Part shown: positions 28,129 through 36,733 of the stretch, in pieces
Numbering within the stretch: the stretch's first letter is position 1
Layout: each line of letters begins with the position of its first letter
DNA from: Pseudooceanicola endophyticus
GTDB lineage: Bacteria; Pseudomonadota; Alphaproteobacteria; Rhodobacterales; Rhodobacteraceae
Direction: 5' to 3'
Length of the DNA stretch: 64,000 nucleotides
Assembly (NCBI RefSeq): GCF_018760365.1
Contig: NZ_JAHIAB010000009.1
Location: 1-64,000, forward strand
Notes under the pieces: generated by a model
What the model saw: only the letters and a program-made list of their open reading frames with translations
The model's database searches: none
What the model was told of the DNA's origin: nothing
Program-made: the position numbers and the translations under genes

Positions 28129-28950
28129 ATGCCCCGGCTTCGCCCGCAACACCTGGCCCTGCCCTCGGGCGGCACGCTGCACTGGCAGGAAGCCCCCGGG
28201 GCGGGCGACCCGCTGCTGCTGCTGCACGGGCTGGGCGGGGCCGCCACGGTGGAATTTCCGATGTTGCCGGAAGCGCCCGGCCTGTCCGGACGCCGGACCC
28301 TGCTGATCGACCTTCCGGGCTTCGGCCTGTCCCGCGACGCCCCGCAGCGCGGCATCGCGGGGCTGGTCGACGGCCTTGAGGCGCTGGTCACGCATCTCCG
28401 AGCGAAGCGGTTCGCGCTGATGGGCCACAGCATGGGCGGCCTCGTCGCCCTGCTGCTGGCGGCGCGCCATCCCGAGCGGATCTCGGCGCTCTGCCTGGCC
28501 GAGGGCAACCTTGCGCCCGGGCACGGCCAGCTCAGCCGCGGGATCGCGGCCATCCCCCTTGAGGACTGGTGTGCCGGAGGCCGGGAACGGGTGGCGGATC
28601 GCCTGCCCGCAGGCTTTGCAGACACCTTCCGGCAGGCCGATCCCGCCGCGCTCTGGCACGCCGCCCGCGATCTGGACCGGGGCACCAGAGAGGACTGGCG
28701 GGCCCTGTTCAGCGGGCTGAAGATGCCACGCAGCTACCTGATCGGTGAACGCAGCAACGCCTGGAACCTGGACTGGCTGGATCTGGCCGGGCTGCAGCGC
28801 GCCGGCATCGCGATCCGCACGGTCACCGGGGCCGGGCATTTCATGGCCCAGGACGCCCCCGCCGCGCTGGCCGCGCAGATCGCCGCCGCCCTCGATGCGC
28901 CTCAGGTGCCGGTCACGGTGGGGATGCGCGGATTGTCCGGATCCTGCTGA
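28129..28950 (+). CDS. Alpha/beta-fold hydrolase
   Basis: A 273-residue alpha/beta hydrolase. LLLLHGLGG gives the oxyanion-hole HG motif near residue 32, and ALMGHSMGG carries the nucleophile Ser near residue 103. Late acid and base residues fit the stretch ending VTGAGHFMAQDAP, with catalytic His near 244. Specificity (ester, amide or lactone) is not evident. GAGGAAA precedes the ATG. It lies 11 bases after the M20 gene and ends the peptide ABC operon. Its last 49 bases overlap the convergent RpiR-type gene. Confidence 0.88.
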   Translation: MPRLRPQHLALPSGGTLHWQEAPGAGDPLLLLHGLGGAATVEFPMLPEAPGLSGRRTLLIDLPGFGLSRDAPQRGIAGLVDGLEALVTHLRAKRFALMGHSMGGLVALLLAARHPERISALCLAEGNLAPGHGQLSRGIAAIPLEDWCAGGRERVADRLPAGFADTFRQADPAALWHAARDLDRGTREDWRALFSGLKMPRSYLIGERSNAWNLDWLDLAGLQRAGIAIRTVTGAGHFMAQDAPAALAAQIAAALDAPQVPVTVGMRGLSGSC

Positions 28951-29792
28951 ACCCGGGCCGCCACCGCCACGGTCAGCGCCTGCGCCAGGCACATCGGCGC
29001 CGCGAGCGAGCGCGAGAAGGTGTAATCGTGCTCGGGCACGGCAAACAGCACCCGCGCCGTCTTCGCCAGCGGTGACAGCGTGCTGTCGGAGATCGCGATC
29101 ACCGGCACCCCGGCAGCCCCGGCCTCTTCGACGATATTGACGACCTCGGTCGCGTAGAAGCGGAACGACACCGCCAGCAGCACGTCGTCGGGGCGCATGG
29201 TCCGCGCCATGTGGGTTGCCAGCCCGCCGCCCTGCGACAGCAGCAGACAGCGCTTGCCCAGCATGGTCAGCACGTAGCGCAGCAGCTCCACCACCGGGGC
29301 CGAGCGCAGCTGGCCGATCAGATAGACCGTGCCCGCCCGTTCGATCAGGTCGGCGGCGGCGGCCAGATCCTCGGCCGGGGTCTCCTCCAGCAGATCCTGG
29401 AGCGAGGCCATGTCGCGCACCACCAGCTCGCGCAGGAAGCCGAATTCCGAGCGGTCCTCGCGGTTCGCCAGATCGGCGCTGAGCGCGGCCTTGCGGGCCT
29501 CGAACCCCGGGGCGGCGGTGGCCAGGCGCTTCTGGAACAGCCCCTGAAGATCCTTGAAGCCGCGATAGCCGAAGGACTGGGCAAAGCGCACGAAGCTGGA
29601 GGCATGGATGCCGCATTGCGCCGCGATGGCCGTCACCGACAGCACCGCGACATCGTTGGGGTTCTGCGTCAGGAAGACCGAGATGCGCTGGTAGGTGCTG
29701 CTCATCCGGTCATGGCGGTCGTGGATCTCGCGGATCAGGTCCTCGTAGGTTTCGGGCGGGGTCCGCATCGGATCGGTCTTCCTCTCTGCCAT
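28902..29792 (-). CDS. RpiR/MurR-family transcriptional regulator with SIS domain
   Basis: A 296-residue regulator. An N-terminal RpiR-type helix-turn-helix fills about residues 13-90 (LSVTAIAAQCGIHASSFVRFAQ, GYRGFKDLQ). A SIS sugar-phosphate-binding domain is at about 125-265 (GTVYLIGQLRSAP, DDVLLAVSFR, VPVIAISDS). The family senses phosphosugars or related acids and binds palindromic DNA. It is the last gene of the minus-strand operon starting with tctC. A TGCAA-N6-TTGCA palindrome just upstream resembles elements before tctC, so it likely controls both itself and the operon. Its 3' end overlaps the convergent hydrolase by 49 bases. Confidence 0.9.
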   Translation of the reverse strand: MAERKTDPMRTPPETYEDLIREIHDRHDRMSSTYQRISVFLTQNPNDVAVLSVTAIAAQCGIHASSFVRFAQSFGYRGFKDLQGLFQKRLATAAPGFEARKAALSADLANREDRSEFGFLRELVVRDMASLQDLLEETPAEDLAAAADLIERAGTVYLIGQLRSAPVVELLRYVLTMLGKRCLLLSQGGGLATHMARTMRPDDVLLAVSFRFYATEVVNIVEEAGAAGVPVIAISDSTLSPLAKTARVLFAVPEHDYTFSRSLAAPMCLAQALTVAVAARVQQDPDNPRIPTVTGT

Positions 29793-29823
29793 GGGACCTC
29801 TTTAGCAACGCCGGGCAAGGCTG

Positions 29824-29839
29824 TGCAATATTCGTTGCA
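29824..29839. promoter_or_regulatory. TGCAA-N6-TTGCA palindrome upstream of the RpiR-type gene
   Basis: TGCAA (29824-29828) and TTGCA (29835-29839) form an inverted repeat in the 56-base gap between the 2-hydroxyacid dehydrogenase and the regulator. The half-site matches the TTGCAA elements upstream of tctC, so this is a candidate autoregulatory operator. Confidence 0.5.
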
Positions 29840-29848
29840 GACCCCGGA

Positions 29849-30820
29849 TCAGGCGGTCGCGCGCGCAGGGTTGACCACCAACCCCGGGTCGATGGTGCCC
29901 GCCAGGAAGTCGAGCGCATTGGCGATCGCCGCCAGCGCCATGCGTTCGCCGCACTCGTTCGTCAGCCCGGCGATATGCGGCGAGAGCAGCACGTTCGGCA
30001 GATCGAACAGCGGTGAGGTCCCGTCGGGGGGTTCCGCATCGAAGACATCCAGGCCCGCCGCCGCCACCTGACCGGTGCGCAGCGCCTGCGCCAGCGCCGC
30101 CTCGCAGACCACGCCGCCCCGGGCGGTGTTCGACAGGATCATCCCGGGCTTCATCGCCGCGAAGGCCTCGGCATCCAGCAGGGGCCGGGCGGCGCGCGGC
30201 ACATGGACCGACAGGCAATCGGCCCAGCCCAGCCCCTCGGCCAGGGTGGTGACGGGGCGCACCGGCCCCTCGGGCCAGCCGGCGCCCTGCAGGAAGGGGT
30301 CGAAGGCGCGCACCTCCATGTCGAAACCCGCCGCCATCCGCGCCAGGTGCCGCCCGATCCGCCCATAGCCCAGGATCAGCAGCCGCTTGCCGGAAACCTC
30401 GCGTTGCAGCAGCCGGTTGCGCCAGTTCCACTGGCCGGAGGTGCGCACCGCCAGATCCGCCGCCCGGGCCTGCTTGGCCACCGCCAGAAGCTGCATCATC
30501 GCATGTTCCGCCACCGAGACCGAATTCACGTCGCCGACGATGGTCAGCCCGATGCCGCGCCGGTTCAGCGCTTCCAGATCGACGGAATCGTATCCCACCC
30601 CATGCCGCGACACGACCCTGAGCCGCCTGGCCCGCGCGATGGTTCCAGCCCCGAGGGGCTGGGTGCGGATCACCAGCGCGTCGGCCTCGGCAATGCGCGC
30701 GGCGCAGGAGGCTTCCGAGACTTCGGTGATGTAATCCACCGTCACGCCCTGCGCCGCGACCTCGCGCAGCAGCGCCTCGCCTGCGGGATGCAGCTGTCCG
30801 GCCACCAGAAGACGGGTCAT
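29849..30820 (-). CDS. D-isomer-specific 2-hydroxyacid dehydrogenase (SerA/PDH-like)
   Basis: A 323-residue NAD-dependent dehydrogenase. The cofactor fold carries GYGRIGRHLARMAAGF near residue 150. The catalytic Arg region is SNTARGGVVCEAAL near 235. The acid and His are provided by the FDAEPPDG and LLSPHIAGLTNE segments. It interconverts a 2-hydroxyacid and a 2-oxoacid in the cytoplasm. The ATG overlaps the aldolase stop (TGATG at 30818-30822), so the two form one step sequence. The pair suggests breakdown of a hydroxylated organic acid imported by TctCBA. The exact acid is unknown. Confidence 0.91.
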   Translation of the reverse strand: MTRLLVAGQLHPAGEALLREVAAQGVTVDYITEVSEASCAARIAEADALVIRTQPLGAGTIARARRLRVVSRHGVGYDSVDLEALNRRGIGLTIVGDVNSVSVAEHAMMQLLAVAKQARAADLAVRTSGQWNWRNRLLQREVSGKRLLILGYGRIGRHLARMAAGFDMEVRAFDPFLQGAGWPEGPVRPVTTLAEGLGWADCLSVHVPRAARPLLDAEAFAAMKPGMILSNTARGGVVCEAALAQALRTGQVAAAGLDVFDAEPPDGTSPLFDLPNVLLSPHIAGLTNECGERMALAAIANALDFLAGTIDPGLVVNPARATA

Positions 30821-31641
30821 CAGTAGGCCCCTTTCACGGGTTCGGGGGCGGGATCTGCCGGCGTCTCCTCGGTCAGGCGGCGCCATGTGGCGACCGATTG
30901 CGCCGCCGCCGCCGCCAGCAGCCGCGTATCCCCCGACACCGTCGTCATGTCAAAGCCCCAGCCCACCGCGCGGGCCGCGTATTCCGGCGTGCCGCAATGG
31001 ATCGCCGCCTTCAGCCCGTTGCGCTTGCAGGCCGCGAGGATGGTCTGGATCGCCGCGATCACCTCGGGTTCCTCGCGGTCGAAGGCCGGGGTCAGCCGCC
31101 CCTCGGAAAGCGAAAACGCCAGATCCGCCGGACCGATGTAGATCCCGTCCAGACCCGGGGTCGCGGCGATCTCCTCGAGGTTCTCCATCGCCTCGGCGGT
31201 CTCGATCATGGCCCAGGCCAGGACCTCGCGGTTCGCCTCGGCGGCATAGTCGGCGCCGGCGGCAAAGACCGCGCGGGTCGGGCCAAAGCTGCGTTCGCCC
31301 AGGGGCGGATAGCGCATGTAGCGCACGAAATCCTCGGCCTGGGCGCGGGTGTTGATCATCGGGCAGATGATGCCGTAGGCGCCCGCATCCAGCACCTTCA
31401 TGATCCAGGCCGGATCCAGCCAGGGCACCCGCGCCATCAGCACCTTGTCCGAGGCGCGCATGGCCTGGAACATCGCCAGCACGTCCTTGTAATCGACCGC
31501 GCCGTGCTGGATGTCGATCGAGATCGCATCATAGCCCTGCGCGGCCATGATCTCGGCGCCGAAGGGGCTGGCGATGGACAGCCATCCGTGCAGCACGGGG
31601 CGGCCCTCGGCCCAGATCTGGCGCAGCTTGTTCTTCTTCAT
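30820..31641 (-). CDS. HpcH/HpaI-family class II aldolase
   Basis: A 273-residue metal-dependent aldolase. It has IDIQHGAVDYKDV (catalytic His near residue 46), the metal Glu in AMIETAEAMENLEEI and the metal Asp in GIYIGPADLAFSL, plus the ICPMINTRAQAEDFV loop. The family splits 2-keto-3-deoxy or 4-hydroxy-2-oxo acids into pyruvate and an aldehyde. Two ATGs are available: GGAGG is adjacent to 31647 but seven bases from 31641, so 31641 is chosen. It lies 19 bases after tctA, in the same operon. Confidence 0.92.
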   Translation of the reverse strand: MKKNKLRQIWAEGRPVLHGWLSIASPFGAEIMAAQGYDAISIDIQHGAVDYKDVLAMFQAMRASDKVLMARVPWLDPAWIMKVLDAGAYGIICPMINTRAQAEDFVRYMRYPPLGERSFGPTRAVFAAGADYAAEANREVLAWAMIETAEAMENLEEIAATPGLDGIYIGPADLAFSLSEGRLTPAFDREEPEVIAAIQTILAACKRNGLKAAIHCGTPEYAARAVGWGFDMTTVSGDTRLLAAAAAQSVATWRRLTEETPADPAPEPVKGAY

Positions 31642-31660
31642 GGTCATTCCTCCGGGTCTG

Positions 31661-33187
31661 TCAGTGGGGCGCGCGCAGCGCGTCGGGATCGGTGTCGGCG
31701 TCGGGGGTGGGAGCCTCGCGGTGGCGCTGCCACAGGACCGCCCCCAGGAAGACGGCGGCCAGCAGCAGCAGGGTCAGGCTGATCGGCTGGCGCAGGAACT
31801 GCGTCCAGTCGCCGTTGAAGACCAGCATGCCACGGCGCAGGTTGGATTCCATCAGGCTTCCCAGGATCAGCCCCAGGATCACCGGCGCGGTGCCAAAGCC
31901 GTAACGGTTCAGGAAGAAGCCCAGCAGGCCGAAGCCGAACATCAGCCAGACCTCGAACAGCGATCCGTTGACCCCGTAGACGCCAATCACGCAGAACATC
32001 AGGATCATCGGCATCAGCAGGCGGAACGGCACCTGAAGGATGCGGATGAACAGCCGGATGCCCAGCAGCTGGGTCAGGAACATCACCACATTGGCCAGAA
32101 GGAAGGCCAGCAGGATGCCGTAGAACAGCGTCGCCTGCTGCTCGAACAGGCCCGGGCCCGGGCGCACGCCCTGGATCGTCAGCCCGCCCATCAGCACTGC
32201 GGTCGCCACCTCTCCGGGCACGCCCAGCGTCAGCATCGGGATCAGCGCGCCGCCCGCCGTGGCATTGTTGGCGCTTTCCGAGGCGATGACCCCCTCCGGG
32301 TGGCCGGTGCCGAATTTCTCGGGCGTCTTCGACATGCGCCGCGCCTGGTCATAGGACAGGAAGGAGGCGATGGAGCCCCCGGCCCCCGGGATCGCGCCGA
32401 TCACCGTGCCGATCACCGTCGAGACCGAGATCACCTTCCAGCCCCGCGCCAGCAGGCGCCAGGGGATATGGGCGGCGCGCGGCTGGGCCATCGTCTCGGG
32501 CGGGGTGGTCAGGCCGGTGCGCTCGGCGATGTCCTGAAGCACCTGCGACACCGCGAAAAGGCCGATCAGCGCCGGCAGCAGGCCGATGCCGGTGATCAGC
32601 GCGGGCTGGCCGGCGGTAAAGCGCAGCACGCCGGTCATCGGGTCCGATCCCACCGTCGCCAGCCCCAGCCCCAGCAGCCCCGCCGCCACCCCGCGCAGCA
32701 CCGATCCCGACGAGACCGAGGCAATGATGACGATGCCGAAAACGCCCAGGGCAAAGAACTCGGCCGGGCCGAAGGCCAGCGCGAAGCGGGCGATGGGCGG
32801 TGCAAAGAGGATCAGGAACAGCGCCCCGATCACCCCGCCGATGAAGGAGGAGGCCAGCGCCAGGCCCAGGGCCTCTCCGGCGCGGCCGTTGCGCACCATG
32901 GGAAAACCGTCGAGCGTCGTGCAGACCGAAGAGGGCGTGCCGGGGATGTTGAGCAGCAGGGCCGGGATCGCGCCGCCGGCAATGGCGCCGCAGAAGGCGC
33001 CCAGCAGCATCCCCATGCCCATGATCGGCCCCATCCCGAAGGTCAGTGGGATCAGCAGCGCGATCGCCATGGCCGCCGACAGGCCCGGCAGCGCCCCCAT
33101 GATCAGCCCCAGCAGCGTGCCCGCCAGGATGCCCAGCAGCACCCGCAGATCGGCAACCATCGCCAGGGAGTCCAGTAACATGTCCAT
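31661..33187 (-). CDS. tctA: Tripartite tricarboxylate transporter large permease, TctA family
   Basis: A 508-residue membrane protein with about 10-12 helices. It shows TctA signatures GALPGLSAAMAIALLIPLTF, GAIAGGAIPALLLNIPGTPS and GAIPGAGGSIASFLSYDQAR, and the second-half repeat ESANNATAGGALIPMLTLGVPG. It is the main channel of a secondary carboxylate transporter driven by ion gradients. ATG 33187 with AGGAG seven bases upstream is preferred over ATG 33181. It lies 17 bases after tctB. Confidence 0.94.
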   Translation of the reverse strand: MDMLLDSLAMVADLRVLLGILAGTLLGLIMGALPGLSAAMAIALLIPLTFGMGPIMGMGMLLGAFCGAIAGGAIPALLLNIPGTPSSVCTTLDGFPMVRNGRAGEALGLALASSFIGGVIGALFLILFAPPIARFALAFGPAEFFALGVFGIVIIASVSSGSVLRGVAAGLLGLGLATVGSDPMTGVLRFTAGQPALITGIGLLPALIGLFAVSQVLQDIAERTGLTTPPETMAQPRAAHIPWRLLARGWKVISVSTVIGTVIGAIPGAGGSIASFLSYDQARRMSKTPEKFGTGHPEGVIASESANNATAGGALIPMLTLGVPGEVATAVLMGGLTIQGVRPGPGLFEQQATLFYGILLAFLLANVVMFLTQLLGIRLFIRILQVPFRLLMPMILMFCVIGVYGVNGSLFEVWLMFGFGLLGFFLNRYGFGTAPVILGLILGSLMESNLRRGMLVFNGDWTQFLRQPISLTLLLLAAVFLGAVLWQRHREAPTPDADTDPDALRAPH

Positions 33188-33204
33188 CCGGTGTCTCCTT
33201 TCGC

Positions 33205-33669
33205 TTACGGGAAGACCAGGCCGAAGCCACGGGTGAAGGTCAGGTAGGAGGCCAGCGCCACCAGCACGGAAAAGAGCGCCGCGCCCGCGAGCCCCTTCCA
33301 GGTCGGGCGGGGGGCGGCTGGCTCCAGCAGGCGGGTGCACAGCAGTACCGCCAGGAACAGGAAGCCGATGGTTGCGGGCAGGAAGCCCAGCCAGCCGATT
33401 ACCGCAACATAAAGGCCCAGCAGCCCCGCCGTGGCCACCAGCCCCAGGGCCGGCAGGCCGCGCAGGCCCGGGCCAGAGCCGGTGCGCGCAGCCCGCAGGT
33501 CCTGCCACAGCAGCGCCAGCATCACCGCGACACCCAGGCCGCTGATCACGCCGGGAAAGGCGCCGGGGCCGATGCCCATTCCGCCCTGCGGCATGTTCAG
33601 CGCCGCCACGGCCCCGCCCAGGGCCAGCACCAGCAGCGCCAGGTCGAAGAAGATCTTTCCGGAGAGCAT
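33205..33669 (-). CDS. tctB: Tripartite tricarboxylate transporter small permease, TctB family
   Basis: A 154-residue membrane protein with four predicted helices (KIFFDLALLVLALGGAVAAL at the N-terminus; the last reaches TFTRGFGLVFP). Size, topology and position between tctC and tctA identify it. It also carries the MGIGPGAFPGVIS loop usual in TctB. It supports TctA in the inner membrane. It is poorly conserved in sequence by nature, so family assignment leans partly on context. Confidence 0.88.
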   Translation of the reverse strand: MLSGKIFFDLALLVLALGGAVAALNMPQGGMGIGPGAFPGVISGLGVAVMLALLWQDLRAARTGSGPGLRGLPALGLVATAGLLGLYVAVIGWLGFLPATIGFLFLAVLLCTRLLEPAAPRPTWKGLAGAALFSVLVALASYLTFTRGFGLVFP

Positions 33670-33700
33670 GTCATATCCTTCCCGTCCGAGGGCCAGAAAG

Positions 33701-33721
33701 GGCGGGCCCCGAAGGCCCGCC
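33701..33721 (-). other. Intercistronic stem-loop between tctC and tctB
   Basis: GGCGGGCC (33701-33708) pairs perfectly with GGCCCGCC (33714-33721) around CCGAA. On the transcribed minus strand it lies about 20 bases after the tctC stop, the same placement as hairpins after the other binding-protein genes here. Confidence 0.7.
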
Positions 33722-33740
33722 GCAGGTCACGAGGCGGGGG

Positions 33741-34694
33741 TTACTGGGTCGCCACCGCTTCGGTCAGGGGCAGGAACAGATCCTGTGCCTGCTGCACGAA
33801 GGCCTGAAGATCCGCGCCGTAGATCGGGTTCAGGTCGAAGCCGAGGTTGGTCATGGTCTGGCGGAACTCCGGATCCTTGACCGCCGTCTTCAACGCGTCC
33901 TCCCAACGGGCCAGGATGGCCGGATCGACCCCCTTGGGCGTGGCGATCCCGCGCCATTGCGCCGTGGTCAGATCGACGCCCAGATCCTTGAACAGCGGCA
34001 CGTCCTTCAGCAGCGCCGAGGGCGCCGTGGCGGCCAGCGGGATCAGCCCGCCCTCGCCTTCAATCGCTGCGGCGGCATCGGAGGGTTGCAGCACCACGCC
34101 GTCGATATGCCCGCCAAGGGCCGCCGCCGCCGCATCGGCATTGCCGCCGTAGGGAATGAAATTCGCCTTCAGGCCCAGGTCCTGCGCCATGGCGATGGTC
34201 ATGATATGCCCCGAAGAGCCCACCCCCGCGACACCCAGCGTCACCGGCTTTTCCTGCGAGGCGGCGATGAAGCTTTGCAGATCGCTCCAGCGGTCCGAGC
34301 GGGTGACGGTCAGCACGTAGGGTTCCTCGGTGATGCGGGCGATATAGTCGAAATCGTCGACCTTGAAGGTCACGTTGCCCATCCCCACAAGCGTGAAGAT
34401 CGCGTTCAGCGGCACGGTGACGGTATAGCCGTCAGGGCGCGCCGCCAGCGCCTGCATGTAGCCCACCGCGCCGCCGCCCCCGGCGACATTGCGCACCACC
34501 ACATCGGTGCCAAGCGCGCTTTCCAGCGGGCGTTGCAGCGCCCGGGCAAAGCTGTCGGCGCCGCCCCCGGCGCTGTAGGGCACGATGATGGTCACGGGCT
34601 TGGCGGGAAACTCCCGCGCCCAGGCCGCCGGGCTCAGCGTGGATACGGCCAGCGTCAGCCCAAGGGCCGCGGCCTTCACGAGGTTCGCGATCAT
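33741..34694 (-). CDS. tctC: Tripartite tricarboxylate transporter binding protein, TctC/Bug family
   Basis: A 317-residue periplasmic solute receptor. A signal peptide ends AAWA at residue 26, before REFPAKPVTIIVPYSAGGG, the Bug-family hallmark. VVVRNVAGGGGAVGYMQALA and the GVAGVGSSGHIMTIAMAQ segment follow. It delivers a carboxylate ligand to TctAB. GGAGGACAAC precedes the ATG at 34694. It opens the six-gene operon ending with the RpiR-type regulator. Ligand identity is not readable, but the aldolase and dehydrogenase suggest a hydroxylated or keto acid. Confidence 0.93.
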   Translation of the reverse strand: MIANLVKAAALGLTLAVSTLSPAAWAREFPAKPVTIIVPYSAGGGADSFARALQRPLESALGTDVVVRNVAGGGGAVGYMQALAARPDGYTVTVPLNAIFTLVGMGNVTFKVDDFDYIARITEEPYVLTVTRSDRWSDLQSFIAASQEKPVTLGVAGVGSSGHIMTIAMAQDLGLKANFIPYGGNADAAAAALGGHIDGVVLQPSDAAAAIEGEGGLIPLAATAPSALLKDVPLFKDLGVDLTTAQWRGIATPKGVDPAILARWEDALKTAVKDPEFRQTMTNLGFDLNPIYGADLQAFVQQAQDLFLPLTEAVATQ

Positions 34695-35127
34695 GTTGTC
34701 CTCCCATATGATCTGGCCCGGCGGGGTGCGACAAGGCGCCCCCGGCAGGCCGGGCGGTCCCGGGCGCGCCCGAAAACCGGTGATGATGTGCAATGACTGT
34801 TGCGCCGTCGCGCGCCGCCTCCTGCGGGGCAACGGCCTCCTCCCGTCATGGCGGCCTCCTGCAACCGCCGGGGTCAGGTTGCAACGTTTATTGCCAACAT
34901 TGCAAGTTGCAATTTTTAAATCACAGCTGTGCCGATACCGTGCCGCGGCCTCTCGTCCCGGAGGCCCTTGATCTGAAATATCAATCTGCCCTGCGCCGCC
35001 GCGAGGATTTTCCATGGCAGGGAGGAAGGACGCGCCGGGCGCCCTGCCGGCAGGGACTCAGGCTACGCACCGGAAGGCCGGAAGGGGCACCACGCGATTT
35101 CGCCGCGAAACCGGCCCGAGGCGATCT
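34695..35127. promoter_or_regulatory. Control region upstream of tctC with TTGCAA palindromes
   Basis: This 433-base gap separates the stop of deoB from the start of tctC, both on the minus strand. It contains GTTGCAAC (34878-34885), a perfect 8-base palindrome, and ATTGCAA-G-TTGCAAT (34899-34913), a perfect 7+1+7 inverted repeat. Both lie within an AT-rich patch (34876-34930) about 185-220 bases before the tctC start. They resemble the TGCAA-N6-TTGCA site before the RpiR-type gene. The rest of the gap has no gene I can support. Confidence 0.55.
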
Positions 35128-36330
35128 CTAGAAGAGGCTTTGGGCCACGATCCGGGCGCAGTCGGTGAACGGCAGGATCTGCCCGGCCTCGGCCAGCGGG
35201 CGACCGGCAGCCAGCAGCGGCACGCGCTCTCGGGTGTGGTCGGTACCGACCCAGCTGGGATCGTTGCCGTGATCGGCGCTCAGCAGCAGCTGGTCGCCGG
35301 GCCGCAGCCGCGACAGTACCTCGGGCAGGCGCGCGTCGAAACGCTCCAGCGCGGCGGCATAGCCGGAGATGTCGCGGCGATGGCCGTAATGGCTGTCGAA
35401 TTCGACGAAATTGGCGAAGACCAGATCCCCCGGAGCGGCGGTGCCGGTGGTCTCGATCAGGTGGTCGAACAGCGCCATGTCGTCGGGGCCCTTCAGCACG
35501 CGGTCGATCCCCTTGCCGGCGAAGATGTCGCCGATCTTGCCGATGCCGATGACCTTGCCGCCCCGCGCCTGCACCCGGTCGCACAGCGTGTCCTGCGGCG
35601 GCGTGATCGCATAGTCGTGGCGGTTGGCGGTGCGGCGGAACCCGGTTTCGGGACTGCCCAGGAAGGGCCGGGCAATGATCCGCCCGACGTTCATCGGGTG
35701 ATAGATCGCGGCCGCCGCCTCGCAGAGCGCGAGCAGCCGGTCGAGGCCGAAGCGATCTTCGTGGGCGGCGATCTGCACCACGCTGTCGGCCGAGGTATAG
35801 ACGATGGGCCAGCCGCTTTGCAGATGCGCGGCGCCGTATTGCGCCAGCAGGTCCGATCCCGAGCCGTGGCAATTGCCCAGCGTCCCCTCCAACCCGCCGG
35901 CAGCGCGCAGCCGCGCCAGCGTCTCGGGCGGGAAGGCCGGAATTTCGCGCGGGAAATAGTGCCAGTCGCGTTCCAGCCGCAGGCCCGCCAGCTCCCAGTG
36001 GCCGGTCTGGGTGTCCTTGCCGGCGGAATGCGATTCCAGCACCGCCCAGGAGGCCGCCCCGCCGGCTGGATGCGCCCCGGGATAGCCCTTGCCGGAGGCC
36101 AGCCTCAGCGCCGTATCCAGCCCCAGGCGGTCCATCTGCGGCAGGTGCAGCGGCCCTGTCCGGCCCCGGTCGTCGCAAGCCCCCGCCGCGCAGGCCTCGG
36201 CGATGTGCAGCAGGGTATTGGCCCCGGTATCAGGCTGCCCGTCGTTGAAGAACTGCCCGGCATCGGGCGCCCCGCCGATCCCGAAGGAATCCAGCACGCA
36301 GAGAAACACCCGGGCCGCGTCCTCAGACAT
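35128..36330 (-). CDS. deoB: Phosphopentomutase
   Basis: A 400-residue metal-dependent mutase of the alkaline-phosphatase superfamily. It interconverts (deoxy)ribose 1-phosphate and 5-phosphate in nucleoside salvage. Motifs seen are LCVLDSFGIGGAPDA (metal Asp near residue 14), DTGANTLLHIAEAC, GKDTQTGHWELAG (the phosphorylated Thr region near 106), FVEFDSHYGHRRD and LSADHGNDPSW with late metal Asp/His, followed by TDHTRERVPLL. Length is normal. No other deo genes are adjacent. It appears to be a single transcription unit. Confidence 0.95.
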   Translation of the reverse strand: MSEDAARVFLCVLDSFGIGGAPDAGQFFNDGQPDTGANTLLHIAEACAAGACDDRGRTGPLHLPQMDRLGLDTALRLASGKGYPGAHPAGGAASWAVLESHSAGKDTQTGHWELAGLRLERDWHYFPREIPAFPPETLARLRAAGGLEGTLGNCHGSGSDLLAQYGAAHLQSGWPIVYTSADSVVQIAAHEDRFGLDRLLALCEAAAAIYHPMNVGRIIARPFLGSPETGFRRTANRHDYAITPPQDTLCDRVQARGGKVIGIGKIGDIFAGKGIDRVLKGPDDMALFDHLIETTGTAAPGDLVFANFVEFDSHYGHRRDISGYAAALERFDARLPEVLSRLRPGDQLLLSADHGNDPSWVGTDHTRERVPLLAAGRPLAEAGQILPFTDCARIVAQSLF

Positions 36331-36733
36331 CTGCCACCTCGGAGCGGAACATCCGGACGGGCCGGTGCGGAAGGGGAACGGAACCTAGCATGGCGCCGTT
36401 AAAGCACCCAACCCGGGAGCTGAAAAGAGGTCTTGCCGCCGCGCCCACCCCGCCCCGCTGGCGGGGAGCCGACTGCCCAAGCGTCATCTCAATTTCAAGA
36501 CACATGAGGATTTCACGGCGGAATTCTGACCGAATTTTGGGCAGACACGGCGAAGTGTCCAGGGAAATATACCGAACTTCCATCTACATCTCGTCCCCTT
36601 TATCTTTGATAAATTTGAGATTTGATGGCCCCACCCGCCGATCTGAGCGCTTGCAGTTCCCGCCGAGGCACGTTTGGATCATTCCCGAGACAACCGCCCG
36701 ACAAGACCGGGCAGGGCCAGGAAGAGACGCAGC
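36331..36733. promoter_or_regulatory. 403-base divergent control region between deoB and the XRE regulator
   Basis: No gene is supported here. Visible structures are a CCCCGC/GCGGGG hairpin at 36453-36466, AATTC-N5-GAATT (36522-36536) and GACAC-N6-GTGTC (36544-36559). AT-rich sequence at about 36590-36625 (ttatctttgataaatttgag) is likely the promoter for the plus-strand regulator. The two inverted repeats are operator candidates. Confidence 0.4.
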
